From: Flavobacteriaceae bacterium
GTDB lineage: Bacteria; Bacteroidota; Bacteroidia; Flavobacteriales; Flavobacteriaceae
NCBI GenBank assembly: GCA_002862645.1
Contig: PKDQ01000029.1
Span: 1-64,000, forward strand
Direction: 5' to 3'
DNA length: 64,000 nt
The notes beneath the pieces were generated by a model. It worked only from the letters and a program-made list of their open reading frames with translations. It did not search any database and was not told the origin of the DNA. This document shows, one piece after another, positions 11,301 through 17,962 of this stretch; position 1 is the stretch's first letter, and each line of letters begins with the position of its first letter. Position numbers and translations under genes: made by a program.

Positions 11301-11857
11301 GTACTAACATTCCAATCGTTTAAAGTGAGTCCCACTAAACTCTCACAATCCCAAAAAGCTTTATCCATTTGTGTTACCAAAGAAAGATCAGGCTCGTCAG
11401 TTGCAGGAATAGTTAAATTAGTGGCGCCATAAAAAGCACCGCTAAAATTCTCCCATTTCCCCTCTCCCCAGTTTTCAATAGTTCTAATAAGTGTTCTAGA
11501 AGGACGGTTATTGTTCATGTACATTTCTCCAATGTCTTTTGTTGAAGCATCATTTACCGCAACAGTGATTGTGTAAGTACCTGAAGAACTGTAAGTGTGA
11601 GTTGGAAAAGTAGTGTCATTATGAGTGGAAGTTGGTCCACCGTCCCCCCAATTAATAGTAATGTTGGTATAATCTTTTAAAGGAAGTTCAAAAACACCAA
11701 TGGGAATAGCCCAAGTAGAAACGAAGCTTGTTTCAAAATCATTCTCATTCAAAGAAACATAATAGTTGCCTTTTTCAGAATCAATGTATTGTTTAGGTAT
11801 ACTCGAGCTGGCCCAAGATAAGCTTAGAAGTAAAAAAGAAAAATAAAAGTGTCGCAT
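5366..11857 (-). CDS. Giant DUF285/BspA-type repeat surface protein with PKD-like, Ig-like and T9SS sorting domains
   Basis: 2163 residues. A signal peptide is followed by three large modules. Each module opens with a PKD-like strand pattern (ITIDWGDGG, then TYTITV) and continues with about 10-19 copies of the 25-residue DUF285 repeat, W-N-T-A-x-V-T-N-M-x-x-M-F-x-x-A-x-x-F-N-x-D-I, roughly 40 in all. Then come two copies of a bacterial Ig-like domain, one further Ig/cadherin-like domain, two nearly identical DUF5011-type Ig domains, and a C-terminal T9SS type A domain (LDIYPNPT ... GVYLL). The protein is predicted to be secreted and fixed at the cell surface. DUF285 repeats occur in surface proteins of mycoplasmas and Bacteroidota. 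Their ligand here is unknown, and adhesion or glycan binding is an inference. Confidence 0.9.
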   Translation of the reverse strand: MRHFYFSFLLLSLSWASSSIPKQYIDSEKGNYYVSLNENDFETSFVSTWAIPIGVFELPLKDYTNITINWGDGGPTSTHNDTTFPTHTYSSSGTYTITVAVNDASTKDIGEMYMNNNRPSRTLIRTIENWGEGKWENFSGAFYGATNLTIPATDEPDLSLVTQMDKAFWDCESLVGLTLNDWNVSTVTNMRRMFLEADIFNGDISSWNTAEVTNMYEMFSEAKAFNQDIKRDGDSWNTGNVTDMTNMFYKATAFNGNISNWDTSSAILMGRVFGDCGVFDQDISSWDVSKVTTMQSLFSEAKAFNQDIGSWNTASVTNMQEMFSKATSFNQDISNWNTAAVTNMSGMFYGAYAFNQDINTSGSKWNTAAVTNMSGMFNNAIAFNGNISDWDTGKVTLMNGMFSYNSYDCKGAPRSGDWCYGAEAFNGDITSWNTSNVTHMQNMFRGALAFNRDINTSGDSWNTSKVIYMWGMFANATAFNGNITGWDVSSVSRMEYMFLNAPAFDQNITSWNTASVTRMRGMFANATAFNRDINTSGDSWNTGNVTDMRDMFNGAVAFDQDLNNWDTSKVLNMWDMFKGATVFDGNISNWNTAAVTTMFGMFNNARAFNQDISSWNTALVNRTTFMFNGAISFNQPLVHNGDTWNLKSCIAMYMMFSGATAFTTENYDIFLYSQANNPDIQTDTLNGSFDASSKYCDQVSRDFLTDTKGWTINDNGLDNCFPFVSTWAISSSTFELPLQSYTNITIDWGDGGSTSSHTGGAFPTHSYTSAGTYTITVKLNDDGKDIGRMFMNGVHPSQTLIQTIENWGDAKWESFQLAFKGAINLTIPATDEPDLSSTTDMSGAFIDCLSLVGTTLNDWNTAAVTNMSYMFSGSYNFNGDISSWNTSLVSDMSWMFDNANAFNKNIGSWDTAAVTNMEGLFASADIFNQDIGSWNTAAVTNMNSMFAYAPAFNQPLTSSGNSWKTTAVTNMSYMFAGATAFNKDIGSWDTAAVTNMSYMFRRASVFNQDIGSWNTAEVTNMQQMFYAASAFNKDITKSGDSWNTVKVNNMESLFLQASAFNKDLDSWDTAAVTNMSYMFAGATAFNKDIGSWNTAAVTNMSNMFTGATAFNQPLNHSGNSWNLGNVTNMNEMFNGAALSTVNYDVFLYSQANNSAINSNITITVSSEFCDQVSRDFLDATKGWTINDNDLGNYCIPDFVSTWAISSGSFELPLQGYADITIDWGDGGSTSSHTDGAFPTHTYISTGTYTIIVSVNDAGKDIGSMFTNGHASRTLIQTIENWGEGKWGIWNNAFRDSTNLTIPATDEPDLSLTNDMTDAFRGCTSLVGINLNDWNTAAVTNTSSMFSGASAFNGNISSWNTALVTDMNEMFSGSAGFNQDIGSWNTAKVTNMSGMFGGASVFNQDISSWNTALVTDMNKMFYGSAAFNQDIGSWNTAAVTNMSSMFSGASVFNQDISFWNTALVTDMNKMFYGSAAFNQDINTSGNSWNTAAVTNMSNMFTGATAFNKGIGAWNTAAVTNMSYMFTGATAFNQPLNHSGNSWNLGNVTNMNEMFNGAALSTVNYDVFLYSQANNSAINSNITITVSSKYCDQVSRDFLDVTKGWVISDLGTALKIIITSSTNVVSDGSTTNDPSIELTFTTSEPTLDFVVGDITVVNGVLSAFTGSGTTYTATFTPTGQGACTIGITSKQFNENCATTQFNWTFDSTATRVTGVTSTKEDGAYTIGEVIPIIVSFNEVVNVTGTPALTLETGEIDSVLSYSSGTGTNTLIFNYTVASGHTSSDLDYQSTNSLTLNSGTIRDAALNDANLTLALVGDVNSLAINKDIVIDTTAPTITIESSTVGVSNGSITTDSSIELTFTTSEPTLDFVVGDITVVNGVLSAFTGSGTTYTATFTAIGQGTCNIHVSANKFTDAASNNNTSTTQFNWTSDTDTPVITLVGSDTVSIAQGATYTDLGATATDNVDGDLTANIIVTGTVDTNTVGTYTVTYNVSDAAGNTATPVVRTVTVTDSQPPVITLVGSDTVSIAQGATYTDLGATATDNVDGDLTANIIVTGTVDTNTVGTYTVTYNVSDAAGNQASQLIRIVACLGLDIYPNPTVSNLTIKSSDNMKYVVLFNLSGEKVMKQIVNDKEVNIDITKLNKGVYLLNMQNNQNEIFVFKIIKN
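5631..6063. repeat. 193-bp exact tandem duplication (240-bp period) inside the DUF285 gene
   Basis: Bases 5631-5823 and 5871-6063 are identical by eye over 193 bases at an offset of exactly 240. They encode the two DUF5011-type Ig domains of the surface protein. The absence of any silent change points to recent duplication or active gene conversion. Confidence 0.9.
6176..6963. repeat. 128-bp exact dispersed duplicate (6176-6303 and 6836-6963)
   Basis: The two copies are identical at an offset of 660 bases and encode the core of the two bacterial Ig-like domains (SEPTLDFVVGDITVVNG region). Sequence on both sides diverges, so the identical patch is bounded sharply, as expected after gene conversion. 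Confidence 0.85.
7107..8553. repeat. 187-bp exact duplicate (7107-7293 and 8367-8553) joining repeat modules 2 and 3
   Basis: Identical blocks at an offset of 1260 bases, encoding the last DUF285 unit of a module plus the linker with LSTVNYDVFLYSQ. This suggests that modules 2 and 3 arose by duplication of one module. Between them lie 75-bp DUF285 units, several again duplicated as 150-bp pairs (for example near 7423-7500 and 7573-7650). Confidence 0.85.
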
Positions 11858-11887
11858 TTATTTAATGTTTTTTAATTCATTTTTATA

Positions 11888-11905
11888 TTGGTGTTTGATC
11901 ACCAA
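11888..11905. terminator. Small inverted repeat after uxuA remnant
   Basis: TTGGTG-TTTGAT-CACCAA forms a 6-bp stem with a 6-base loop, 14 bases beyond the stop of the uxuA remnant and 30 bases before the start of the DUF285 gene. Read leftward it is followed by an AT-rich stretch rather than a clean T-run, so termination is only possible. Confidence 0.3.
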
Positions 11906-11918
11906 CTTTTTAAATAAG

Positions 11919-12134
11919 TTACAAGGATTGTCTGATACCTAGCTCCAATCCTCTTAATTCAGCTAAACCACGTAAACGTCCTATACCTGAATATCCAGGA
12001 TTTGTTTTTTTACTTAAATCGTCTAACATTTTATGACCATATTCAGGTCTAAACGACATGCAGATATCTTTTCTGCTATTTTTTTGACGTATTATTTGTT
12101 CCTTAATCAAAGCCTTCATAACTCCAAAAAAATC
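11919..12134 (-). pseudogene. uxuA: Mannonate dehydratase, C-terminal remnant
   Basis: About 71 codons of the UxuA C-terminus: [46 protein letters not shown]. The match starts a few residues before the first ATG (12117-12119), at a Gly-Val preceded by Asp-Phe-Phe. An in-frame TAA lies just before that, so the N-terminal ~320 residues are missing. The mannonate-binding part upstream is gone, and the fragment cannot be active. UxuA makes KDG from mannonate, exactly the substrate of kdgK at the other end of this region, so it probably belonged to the same uronate locus. The broken side faces tRNA-Arg. Confidence 0.8.
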
Positions 12135-12206
12135 TTAAACCTCATTGAAAGTGACCCAAATATACAGTAGTTCAGGTTTTTTGAACGGAATTAGTAATAT
12201 ATATTC

Positions 12207-12247
12207 AAAAAAATATTCCCAGAAATAAAAAATTATTCTTGGGAATA
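12207..12247 (-). terminator. Rho-independent terminator behind tRNA-Arg
   Basis: Read leftward, TATTCCCA pairs with TGGGAATA (8 bp, extendable by a wobble pair) around an AT-rich loop and is followed by seven T. It begins 6 bases after the tRNA 3' end, so it ends the tRNA (or yqeY-tRNA) transcript before the uxuA remnant. Confidence 0.65.
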
Positions 12248-12252
12248 ATCCG

Positions 12253-12326
12253 TGACCCAGGGAGGATTCGAACCCCCAACCCTCAGAGCCGAAATCTGAT
12301 ATTCTATCCAGTTGAACTACTGGGCC
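12253..12326 (-). tRNA. tRNA-Arg (anticodon TCG)
   Basis: The 74-base cloverleaf is complete. The acceptor stem GGCCCAG pairs with CTGGGTC (one G-T pair) with discriminator A. The anticodon arm is TCAGA-TTTCGGC-TCTGA, with TCG at positions 34-36, reading CGA codons. The T arm contains GGTTCGAATCC. CCA is not encoded. It lies 32 bases downstream of yqeY on the same strand. It separates the core dcw cluster from the accessory carbohydrate region, a common position for integration or deletion endpoints. Confidence 0.93.
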
Positions 12327-12358
12327 AGTAGTTGACAAAAATACACTTTTGAAGTTTG

Positions 12359-12805
12359 TCAGGACAGCTTTTGCCTAACTATAGCCGAGATACTTTTACC
12401 ATCTGCCTTACCAGCCATCTCTTTGGAAGCCATACCCATCACCTTACCCATGTCTTGCATGCCAATGGCCCCAATCTTGGCAATAATCGCCGTAACTATT
12501 TCAGTTATGGCTGATTCATCCAGTTGTTCTGGTAAAAACTGCTCAATAATCTTGATTTGCGCCTCTTCTGGCGCTACTAAGTCTAGACGCCCTTGCTGAT
12601 GGAAAATTTCTGCGCTGTCTTTTCGCTGTTTTATCAGTTTTTGTACAAGTTTAATTTCATCGTCTGAATTAAGTTCTTTCGCACCTGCTTGAGTTTGGAT
12701 CATCATGATCGCTGTCTTTATAGCGCGTAAAGACTCCAGAGCTACTGTGTCTTTTGCTTTCATCGCAGCCTTAATCTGCTCGTTAACATTCTCTTGTATG
12801 CTCAT
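12359..12805 (-). CDS. yqeY: GatB/YqeY domain protein
   Basis: 148 residues, the full length of the YqeY family, which shares the helical tail domain of the tRNA amidotransferase subunit GatB. Typical features are the N-terminal helix with MKAKDTVALESLRAIKTAI, then KLIKQRKDSAEIF, FLPEQL, and the C-terminal GKVMG, ADGKSISAIVRQKL. The biochemical role is not established; binding of tRNA or of an amidotransferase partner is inferred from the domain. It starts one base after the ftsZ stop, so it is the last protein gene of the dcw transcript, as in many flavobacteria. Confidence 0.93.
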   Translation of the reverse strand: MSIQENVNEQIKAAMKAKDTVALESLRAIKTAIMMIQTQAGAKELNSDDEIKLVQKLIKQRKDSAEIFHQQGRLDLVAPEEAQIKIIEQFLPEQLDESAITEIVTAIIAKIGAIGMQDMGKVMGMASKEMAGKADGKSISAIVRQKLS

Positions 12806-12806
12806 A

Positions 12807-14603
12807 TTAATCTACGTTATCGTGTAAAAATGAATTGTTAGTTCTTATTTGGACTTCATTTTGGCTGTCAACACTAAGCGAAGTGCGAGAAGCTGTGCCA
12901 CCATTGTCTGGTTCGTTCAATTCAACTTCTCGACGCTTATAAGCAGGCTCACGCTCCAAGTCCTCAACCCTAGTGTTTTGGTTAAAGCGATAGTTAAATT
13001 GCTTAAGTTTTTCCTTACGTTCCGCTATCCTACTAGCCAAGCCCTCGGCTATAGTACCATCTACAGGCGAAAAGGATTTTTCTTCTGTTGCAAGGGTCTC
13101 TGTTGGGGTAGATGTAGGCTTACGCATCACAGTTGTGGGTGCTGGCTCCTCGTCCATTTCCAAAACAAAACGCGTCACCTCTTCCGTTGCACTTGCAGCT
13201 TGTGGCGCAGGCTCTTCGGCATCCAAATGAAATAAAACAGCAGGCTCATTTTCTTGTAAAACATCCGCTGCTTGCAAAGGCTGATCGATTGGTGATACTA
13301 CTTCACGTGCTGACACAACTTCTTCCGCATCAACAACTTCAATCTCATTAACTGCCGGTGTCACATCATGAATCGTGAACGTTGTAGGCTGTGATGCAAC
13401 AGCTTCAACAGGCGCAGTTACTTCTTCAAACGAAACGTCCAAATCACGCAACAACGCTGTGGTTGGCATGATGTTTTCAAAGGCTGCTGAAGCAGGTGAT
13501 GCTTCATACGTAGCCTCAGTTTCAAATAATGGAATTTGTCCTACCGACAAATCGTGAGTTACTTTTTGTTCATCACCAAGTGAGTGAATGATTTTTTGAG
13601 GATCGGCGTGTACAATTTCTTGCTGCATATCTGGCGCAAAACCAGTGGCTATGATGGTAACCGAAATGGCGTTATCAAGCGTTTCATCTTCGCCTATACC
13701 CATAATAATATTGGTGCTATTACCAGCCTCTTTTTGAATATATTCATTTATGGAGCTAATCTCATCAATGGTCACCTCGTCACTGCCAGAAACAATAAGA
13801 AGCAATACATTTTTAGCACCCAATATTTTGTTGTCGTTTAGTAGTGGAGAGTCCAATGCTTGCACTATAGCCTCATTTGCACGCTGACTCCCAGAGGCAA
13901 CACCAGAGCCCATAATGGCTGTCCCGCTATTTGCTAAAACGGTTTTAGCGTCTCTAAGATCAATGTTTTGTGTGTAGTGGTTGGTAATCACTTCTGCTAT
14001 ACCCCTTGACGCATTTGCCAGTACCTCATCAGCCTTGGCAAACCCTTGCTTAAAGCCCAAATCGCCGTAAACCTCGCGCAGTTTGTTGTTGTTGATCACA
14101 ATAAGTGAATCGACATGTTTACGCAAGTTATTTAACCCTTGTTGGGCTTGCTCGTTACGAAGCTTTCCTTCAAATTGAAAAGGCATGGTCACGATGCCAA
14201 CGGTCAGCACATCCAACTCTTGTGCCAGCTTTGCAATTACAGGTGCTGCGCCAGTACCCGTACCACCACCCATTCCAGCAGTGATAAAAATCATCTTGGT
14301 GTTTACGCTAAGCATGTCTGAAATTTGATCCAAGCTTTCAACAGCAGACTGTGCTCCAACTTCAGGATCAGCACCTGCCCCAAGTCCTTCAGTTAGCGAA
14401 ACCCCCAGCTGAACCTTGTTGGGAATCGGGCTATTCTCAAGTGCCTGAGCGTCAGTATTGCACACCACAAAATCAACTCCGTTGATTCCTTGTTTATACA
14501 TATAGTTAAGGGCATTGCCGCCGCCGCCGCCAACGCCTATAACCTTAATGACATTGCTCCTGTTCTTAGGCAAATCGAATGTTATGTTGTCAAATGTTTC
14601 CAT
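12807..14603 (-). CDS. ftsZ: Cell division protein FtsZ
   Basis: Tubulin-like GTPase that forms the Z ring at midcell. The nucleotide-binding glycine loop GVGGGGGNALNYM is near residues 23-35, and the tubulin signature GGGTGTGAAPVIA near residues 110-122. NLDFADV-type T7-loop sequence is replaced by the usual flavobacterial form (VTIDEISSINEYIQ region). The conserved core ends near residue 330. It is followed by a long acidic, Pro/Thr/Val-rich linker of about 200 residues and a basic C-terminal segment, which makes the protein 598 residues, longer than E. coli FtsZ (383) as is common in Bacteroidota. Ten bases separate it from ftsA. Confidence 0.97.
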   Translation of the reverse strand: METFDNITFDLPKNRSNVIKVIGVGGGGGNALNYMYKQGINGVDFVVCNTDAQALENSPIPNKVQLGVSLTEGLGAGADPEVGAQSAVESLDQISDMLSVNTKMIFITAGMGGGTGTGAAPVIAKLAQELDVLTVGIVTMPFQFEGKLRNEQAQQGLNNLRKHVDSLIVINNNKLREVYGDLGFKQGFAKADEVLANASRGIAEVITNHYTQNIDLRDAKTVLANSGTAIMGSGVASGSQRANEAIVQALDSPLLNDNKILGAKNVLLLIVSGSDEVTIDEISSINEYIQKEAGNSTNIIMGIGEDETLDNAISVTIIATGFAPDMQQEIVHADPQKIIHSLGDEQKVTHDLSVGQIPLFETEATYEASPASAAFENIMPTTALLRDLDVSFEEVTAPVEAVASQPTTFTIHDVTPAVNEIEVVDAEEVVSAREVVSPIDQPLQAADVLQENEPAVLFHLDAEEPAPQAASATEEVTRFVLEMDEEPAPTTVMRKPTSTPTETLATEEKSFSPVDGTIAEGLASRIAERKEKLKQFNYRFNQNTRVEDLEREPAYKRREVELNEPDNGGTASRTSLSVDSQNEVQIRTNNSFLHDNVD

Positions 14604-14613
14604 ATATAAGAGT

Positions 14614-15921
14614 TTATTCTGCGCTTTCTAAAAATATTTTTAACCTTTCTGTAAATCGATCAATAACTGACGTCGACTTTTGGGGTTTCTCAGGCGGATT
14701 TTCGTCTCCGTTGTCAGATTCGTCTGTTGTCGTGCTAGCCTCCGCATCAAGTGGCGCCAATTGCGTTTCTGCGGCATTCATAACCAATCCAACTGCTGTT
14801 GCAAAAAGGGGACTTGCGGTTGCCTTATCCGTATCACCTGCCAAATGTTCGTTGGGATAGCCAATACGTGTATCCATACCCGTGATATATTCCACCAATT
14901 GCTTGAGGTGTTTGAGTTGACTTCCACCACCAGTAAGAACAATGCCCCCTATTAGTTTCTTTTTCTGCTCCTCGTGTCCGTAATTCTTGATTTCAGCATA
15001 GACCTGCTCAATAATTTCTGTAACACGAGCATGAATAATTTTAGACAAGTTTTTGAGTGTGATTTCTTTGGGATCTCTGCCTCGTAATCCAGGGATAGAA
15101 ACAATCTCATTCTCTTTATTTTCACCTGGCCATGCAGATCCAAACTTAATCTTAAGCAACTCCGCCTGTTTTTCAATAATGGAACAGCCCTCTTTTATAT
15201 CTTCTGTTATAACATTACCACCAAACGGAATAACAGCGGTGTGCCTAATAATTCCATCTTTAAATATGGCCAAATCCGTAGTACCACCGCCAATGTCAAT
15301 CAGGGCAACGCCAGCTTCTTTTTCTTCTTGGCTTAATACCGCATCTGCCGAAGCCAATGGCTCCAGTGTAATGCCGCCAAAGTCGAGTCCTGCAGACTTT
15401 ACACAACGAGCAATATTACGAATGGAAGATACTTGACCTACTACAACGTGAAAGTTGGCCTCTAACCTACCCCCATACATGCCAATGGGCTCCTTGATTT
15501 CGGCCTGTCCATCCACCTTATACTCTTGCGGAAGTACGTGAATAATCTCCTCGCCTGGAAGCATGACAAGTTTAAACACCTGATTCTTTAGACGTTCTAT
15601 ATCTGCCGCATCAATTACCTCATCTGCATTGGTACGGGTGATGTAATCGCTGTGGTGCAAACTGCGAATGTGTTGCCCTGCTATTCCCACTACTACACTG
15701 GTGATTTTCTTACCAGATATGGCTTCTGCTTCTTGCGCAGCCGCCTGTATGGATTGAATGGTCTGGGTTATGTTATTTACGACACCTCGGTGTACGCCTT
15801 GACTTTTAGATTTTCCGACCCCAACTATCTCGAGTTTCCCGTACTCGTTTTTAGTGCCTAACATGGCCACTATTTTAGTGGTTCCAATATCTAATCCAAC
15901 TGCTAATTGTTCTTGTTCCAT
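14614..15921 (-). CDS. ftsA: Cell division protein FtsA
   Basis: Actin-like ATPase that anchors FtsZ to the membrane. Of 435 residues, the N-terminus has the phosphate-1 motif VGLDIGTTKI at 8-17, then the 1C domain region VVNNITQTIQSI, the phosphate-2 motif LIDIGGGTTDLAIF near residue 207, and the adenosine motif GGIVLTGGGSQL near residue 325. The C-terminal SVIDRFTERLKIFLE is a plausible amphipathic membrane-binding helix. It lies 6 bases after ftsQ and 10 before ftsZ, the classical order. Confidence 0.96.
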   Translation of the reverse strand: MEQEQLAVGLDIGTTKIVAMLGTKNEYGKLEIVGVGKSKSQGVHRGVVNNITQTIQSIQAAAQEAEAISGKKITSVVVGIAGQHIRSLHHSDYITRTNADEVIDAADIERLKNQVFKLVMLPGEEIIHVLPQEYKVDGQAEIKEPIGMYGGRLEANFHVVVGQVSSIRNIARCVKSAGLDFGGITLEPLASADAVLSQEEKEAGVALIDIGGGTTDLAIFKDGIIRHTAVIPFGGNVITEDIKEGCSIIEKQAELLKIKFGSAWPGENKENEIVSIPGLRGRDPKEITLKNLSKIIHARVTEIIEQVYAEIKNYGHEEQKKKLIGGIVLTGGGSQLKHLKQLVEYITGMDTRIGYPNEHLAGDTDKATASPLFATAVGLVMNAAETQLAPLDAEASTTTDESDNGDENPPEKPQKSTSVIDRFTERLKIFLESAE

Positions 15922-15927
15922 ATCAAA

Positions 15928-16632
15928 TTATTTTGAACAAACTACTTGTCCGTGAAACGAAAGATTTACTGTTCTATAGGTTTTTAATACTGTGCTGTCC
16001 TGCATTTTTGCATAGAAAGCTTTGTAATTTTTAATTTTTTTATGCAGTTGATCGGGTGTGCCGAGAACAATGGAATACTCTTGGTGACGAGGCTCAACAA
16101 TTAAGCCCTCGGACATCCACTCATAAGCAACAATGTGGTCAGACATAAAGTTGTCTTTTGATATTTGTCGAACTACATCAACTAGTGCTTGGCGCTGCTC
16201 CAAAGTGGGGTTACCGTAAACAAACGGTACTTGAACCGATTTATAAGCAGACAACGGGAAGGGTTCTCCGCGATTATCTACATAATAACTACTATCACTC
16301 TGTATGCGCATTATTGGTATTTTGGTTGTAACGTGAACACCTACGCCTCCATCAACAGAAACGTAGCTCTGGGCATCTTCAACCCAAGCGTTTTGGTTAA
16401 GTGTTTGTTCAATGTTTCTCAAATTTAGACCACTTTTAAAAGCAGACACGCTATCGCTTAAAGCAAGTGTCAACAATTTATTAACTGAGTCTTTTGGCAC
16501 CCAAATTGGACGGTCATCTTCCCAAGAAACATATTGCAAGGTCACTGCGCGTTTTTGATTGCGTTGGTGCATAACCACGCCAAGAATAACTGTAAGCACA
16601 AACAACGATATGGAAATAATCATCTTATGCAT
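15928..16632 (-). CDS. ftsQ: Cell division protein FtsQ
   Basis: A bitopic membrane protein of the divisome: one transmembrane helix (IISISLFVLTVILGVVM) followed by a periplasmic POTRA-like and beta domain (LNLRNIEQTLNQNAWVEDAQSYVSVDGG is the typical POTRA strand pattern, where the family has 'N.WV..A.V'). I chose the start at 16632 (MHKMII) rather than 16680 because the longer form would add 16 non-membrane residues overlapping murC by 56 bases; the chosen start overlaps the murC stop by only 8. Sequence conservation of FtsQ is low, so position between murC and ftsA carries part of the call. Confidence 0.88.
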   Translation of the reverse strand: MHKMIISISLFVLTVILGVVMHQRNQKRAVTLQYVSWEDDRPIWVPKDSVNKLLTLALSDSVSAFKSGLNLRNIEQTLNQNAWVEDAQSYVSVDGGVGVHVTTKIPIMRIQSDSSYYVDNRGEPFPLSAYKSVQVPFVYGNPTLEQRQALVDVVRQISKDNFMSDHIVAYEWMSEGLIVEPRHQEYSIVLGTPDQLHKKIKNYKAFYAKMQDSTVLKTYRTVNLSFHGQVVCSK

Positions 16633-17962
16633 CCTGTTGGTTCTTAAGTATTTGCATGACTGCTGGCACTTCAAAAGCAATGTCTCCAGCGCCCATTATG
16701 GCGACAACCGTAGCCGAAGATTTCGCTATCATTTCTGGCAGTATTCCCTTGTCTACCAACTGCGTTGCACCATGATCAGCATCTATCAATAATGCACTTG
16801 TAATACCCCCCATGGGCAGTTCGCGAGCAGGGTAAATATCCAAAAGCAACACCTCATCAAAGCGTGCAAGGGCCTGTTTAAACCCTGATGCGAAGTCTCG
16901 TGTGCGCGAAAACAAATGCGGCTGGAACACACCTAGCTTGATTTGATCGGGATAAAAGGCTTCGAGCGCATCGGCTACAGCATTTATTTCTGTTGGGTGG
17001 TGTGCGTAATCATCAACCACTACTTTAGGTGCAGTTAGCCTGATACTAAACCTGCGATCAACTCCTTTAAACGTCGATAGCCCCAATTTGAGTTGGATGG
17101 GTTCACAGCCCGCCTCTAATGCCAATGCCAATGCAACAGCTGCGTTCATCACATTGTGCGCTCCCGGATAGGGCAAGGCAATGTTAGACATACCAACTGT
17201 TGGTGTAACAAAATCAAATACATAGCTGCCTTCGGCTATGCGCAAATTATGTACGCTGTGTGTACCTACCTCTATACCAAAAGTATTGCCTTCAACGGCT
17301 AAGCCGTTGGCAATAAAGCGCTTTTCAGCAGGTACTTTCTGTGCAAAATCATTAAAGGTTTTGGATAGTTCGCTTGCAGTACCATAAATATCCAAATGAT
17401 CCGCATCCATTGAAGTCAAGGCTAAGGCTGTGGGTTTCAAATGCATAAAAGATCTGTCAAATTCATCGGCTTCCACCACCATAAAATCATCGCCTTCAAG
17501 TAAGAAATTGCTATCAATATTGGCTGCAATGCCTCCTAAAAATGCCGTAATCTTTTTACCACATGAGCGTAGCAAATGCGTAAGCAATGCAGAAGTTGTT
17601 GTTTTTCCATGAGTACCTGCCACTGCCAAGCAAGGCATGGTGTGGCTAATCTCACCGATCACTGCTGCTCGTTTTTCTAGCACAAAACCTTTGTTCTTAA
17701 AATATGTGAGCAATGGCGAATTAACAGAGATGGCTGGGGTGTAAACAACCTTTGTGTTTTTGGGGTCTCTAAACAATGTTGGAATAGCAGTTGGTGTATC
17801 CACATCACTAATATGCGCACCTAGAGACACTAGCCTTTGCGTAAGTGGTGTAAGTACACGATCATAGCCCGCCACAGCATGTCCTTGGGACAGGAAGTAC
17901 TGCGCCACGCCCGACATTCCTATGCCGCCAATACCCACAAAAAATATTGCTGCTTTATTCAT
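16625..17962 (-). CDS. murC: UDP-N-acetylmuramate--L-alanine ligase MurC
   Basis: Adds L-alanine to UDP-MurNAc in the cytoplasm, the first amino-acid step of the peptidoglycan stem. 445 residues. It has the N-terminal Rossmann motif GIGGIGMSGVA near residue 11, the ATP-binding loop AGTHGKTTTSALL near residue 115, the Mur central-domain segments VVEADEFDRSF and DHLDIY, and the C-terminal DDYAHHPTEI motif. It overlaps murG by 8 bases upstream, as expected for a tightly coupled operon. Confidence 0.96.
   Translation of the reverse strand: MNKAAIFFVGIGGIGMSGVAQYFLSQGHAVAGYDRVLTPLTQRLVSLGAHISDVDTPTAIPTLFRDPKNTKVVYTPAISVNSPLLTYFKNKGFVLEKRAAVIGEISHTMPCLAVAGTHGKTTTSALLTHLLRSCGKKITAFLGGIAANIDSNFLLEGDDFMVVEADEFDRSFMHLKPTALALTSMDADHLDIYGTASELSKTFNDFAQKVPAEKRFIANGLAVEGNTFGIEVGTHSVHNLRIAEGSYVFDFVTPTVGMSNIALPYPGAHNVMNAAVALALALEAGCEPIQLKLGLSTFKGVDRRFSIRLTAPKVVVDDYAHHPTEINAVADALEAFYPDQIKLGVFQPHLFSRTRDFASGFKQALARFDEVLLLDIYPARELPMGGITSALLIDADHGATQLVDKGILPEMIAKSSATVVAIMGAGDIAFEVPAVMQILKNQQDA

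Noticed and set aside
12148-12156. Partial copy of the tRNA-Arg 3' end (GTGACCCA) as possible attachment site
   Set aside because: Only eight bases match and it lies next to the tRNA; no longer direct repeat of the tRNA end was found in 1-12 kb.
12135-12338. 67-codon leftward ORF ending YIWVTFNEV
   Set aside because: It runs through the tRNA-Arg gene and its terminator; no protein family is visible.
12849-13235. 128-codon rightward ORF opposite the ftsZ linker
   Set aside because: Antisense to a low-complexity linker; Cys/Arg-rich and unlike a real protein.
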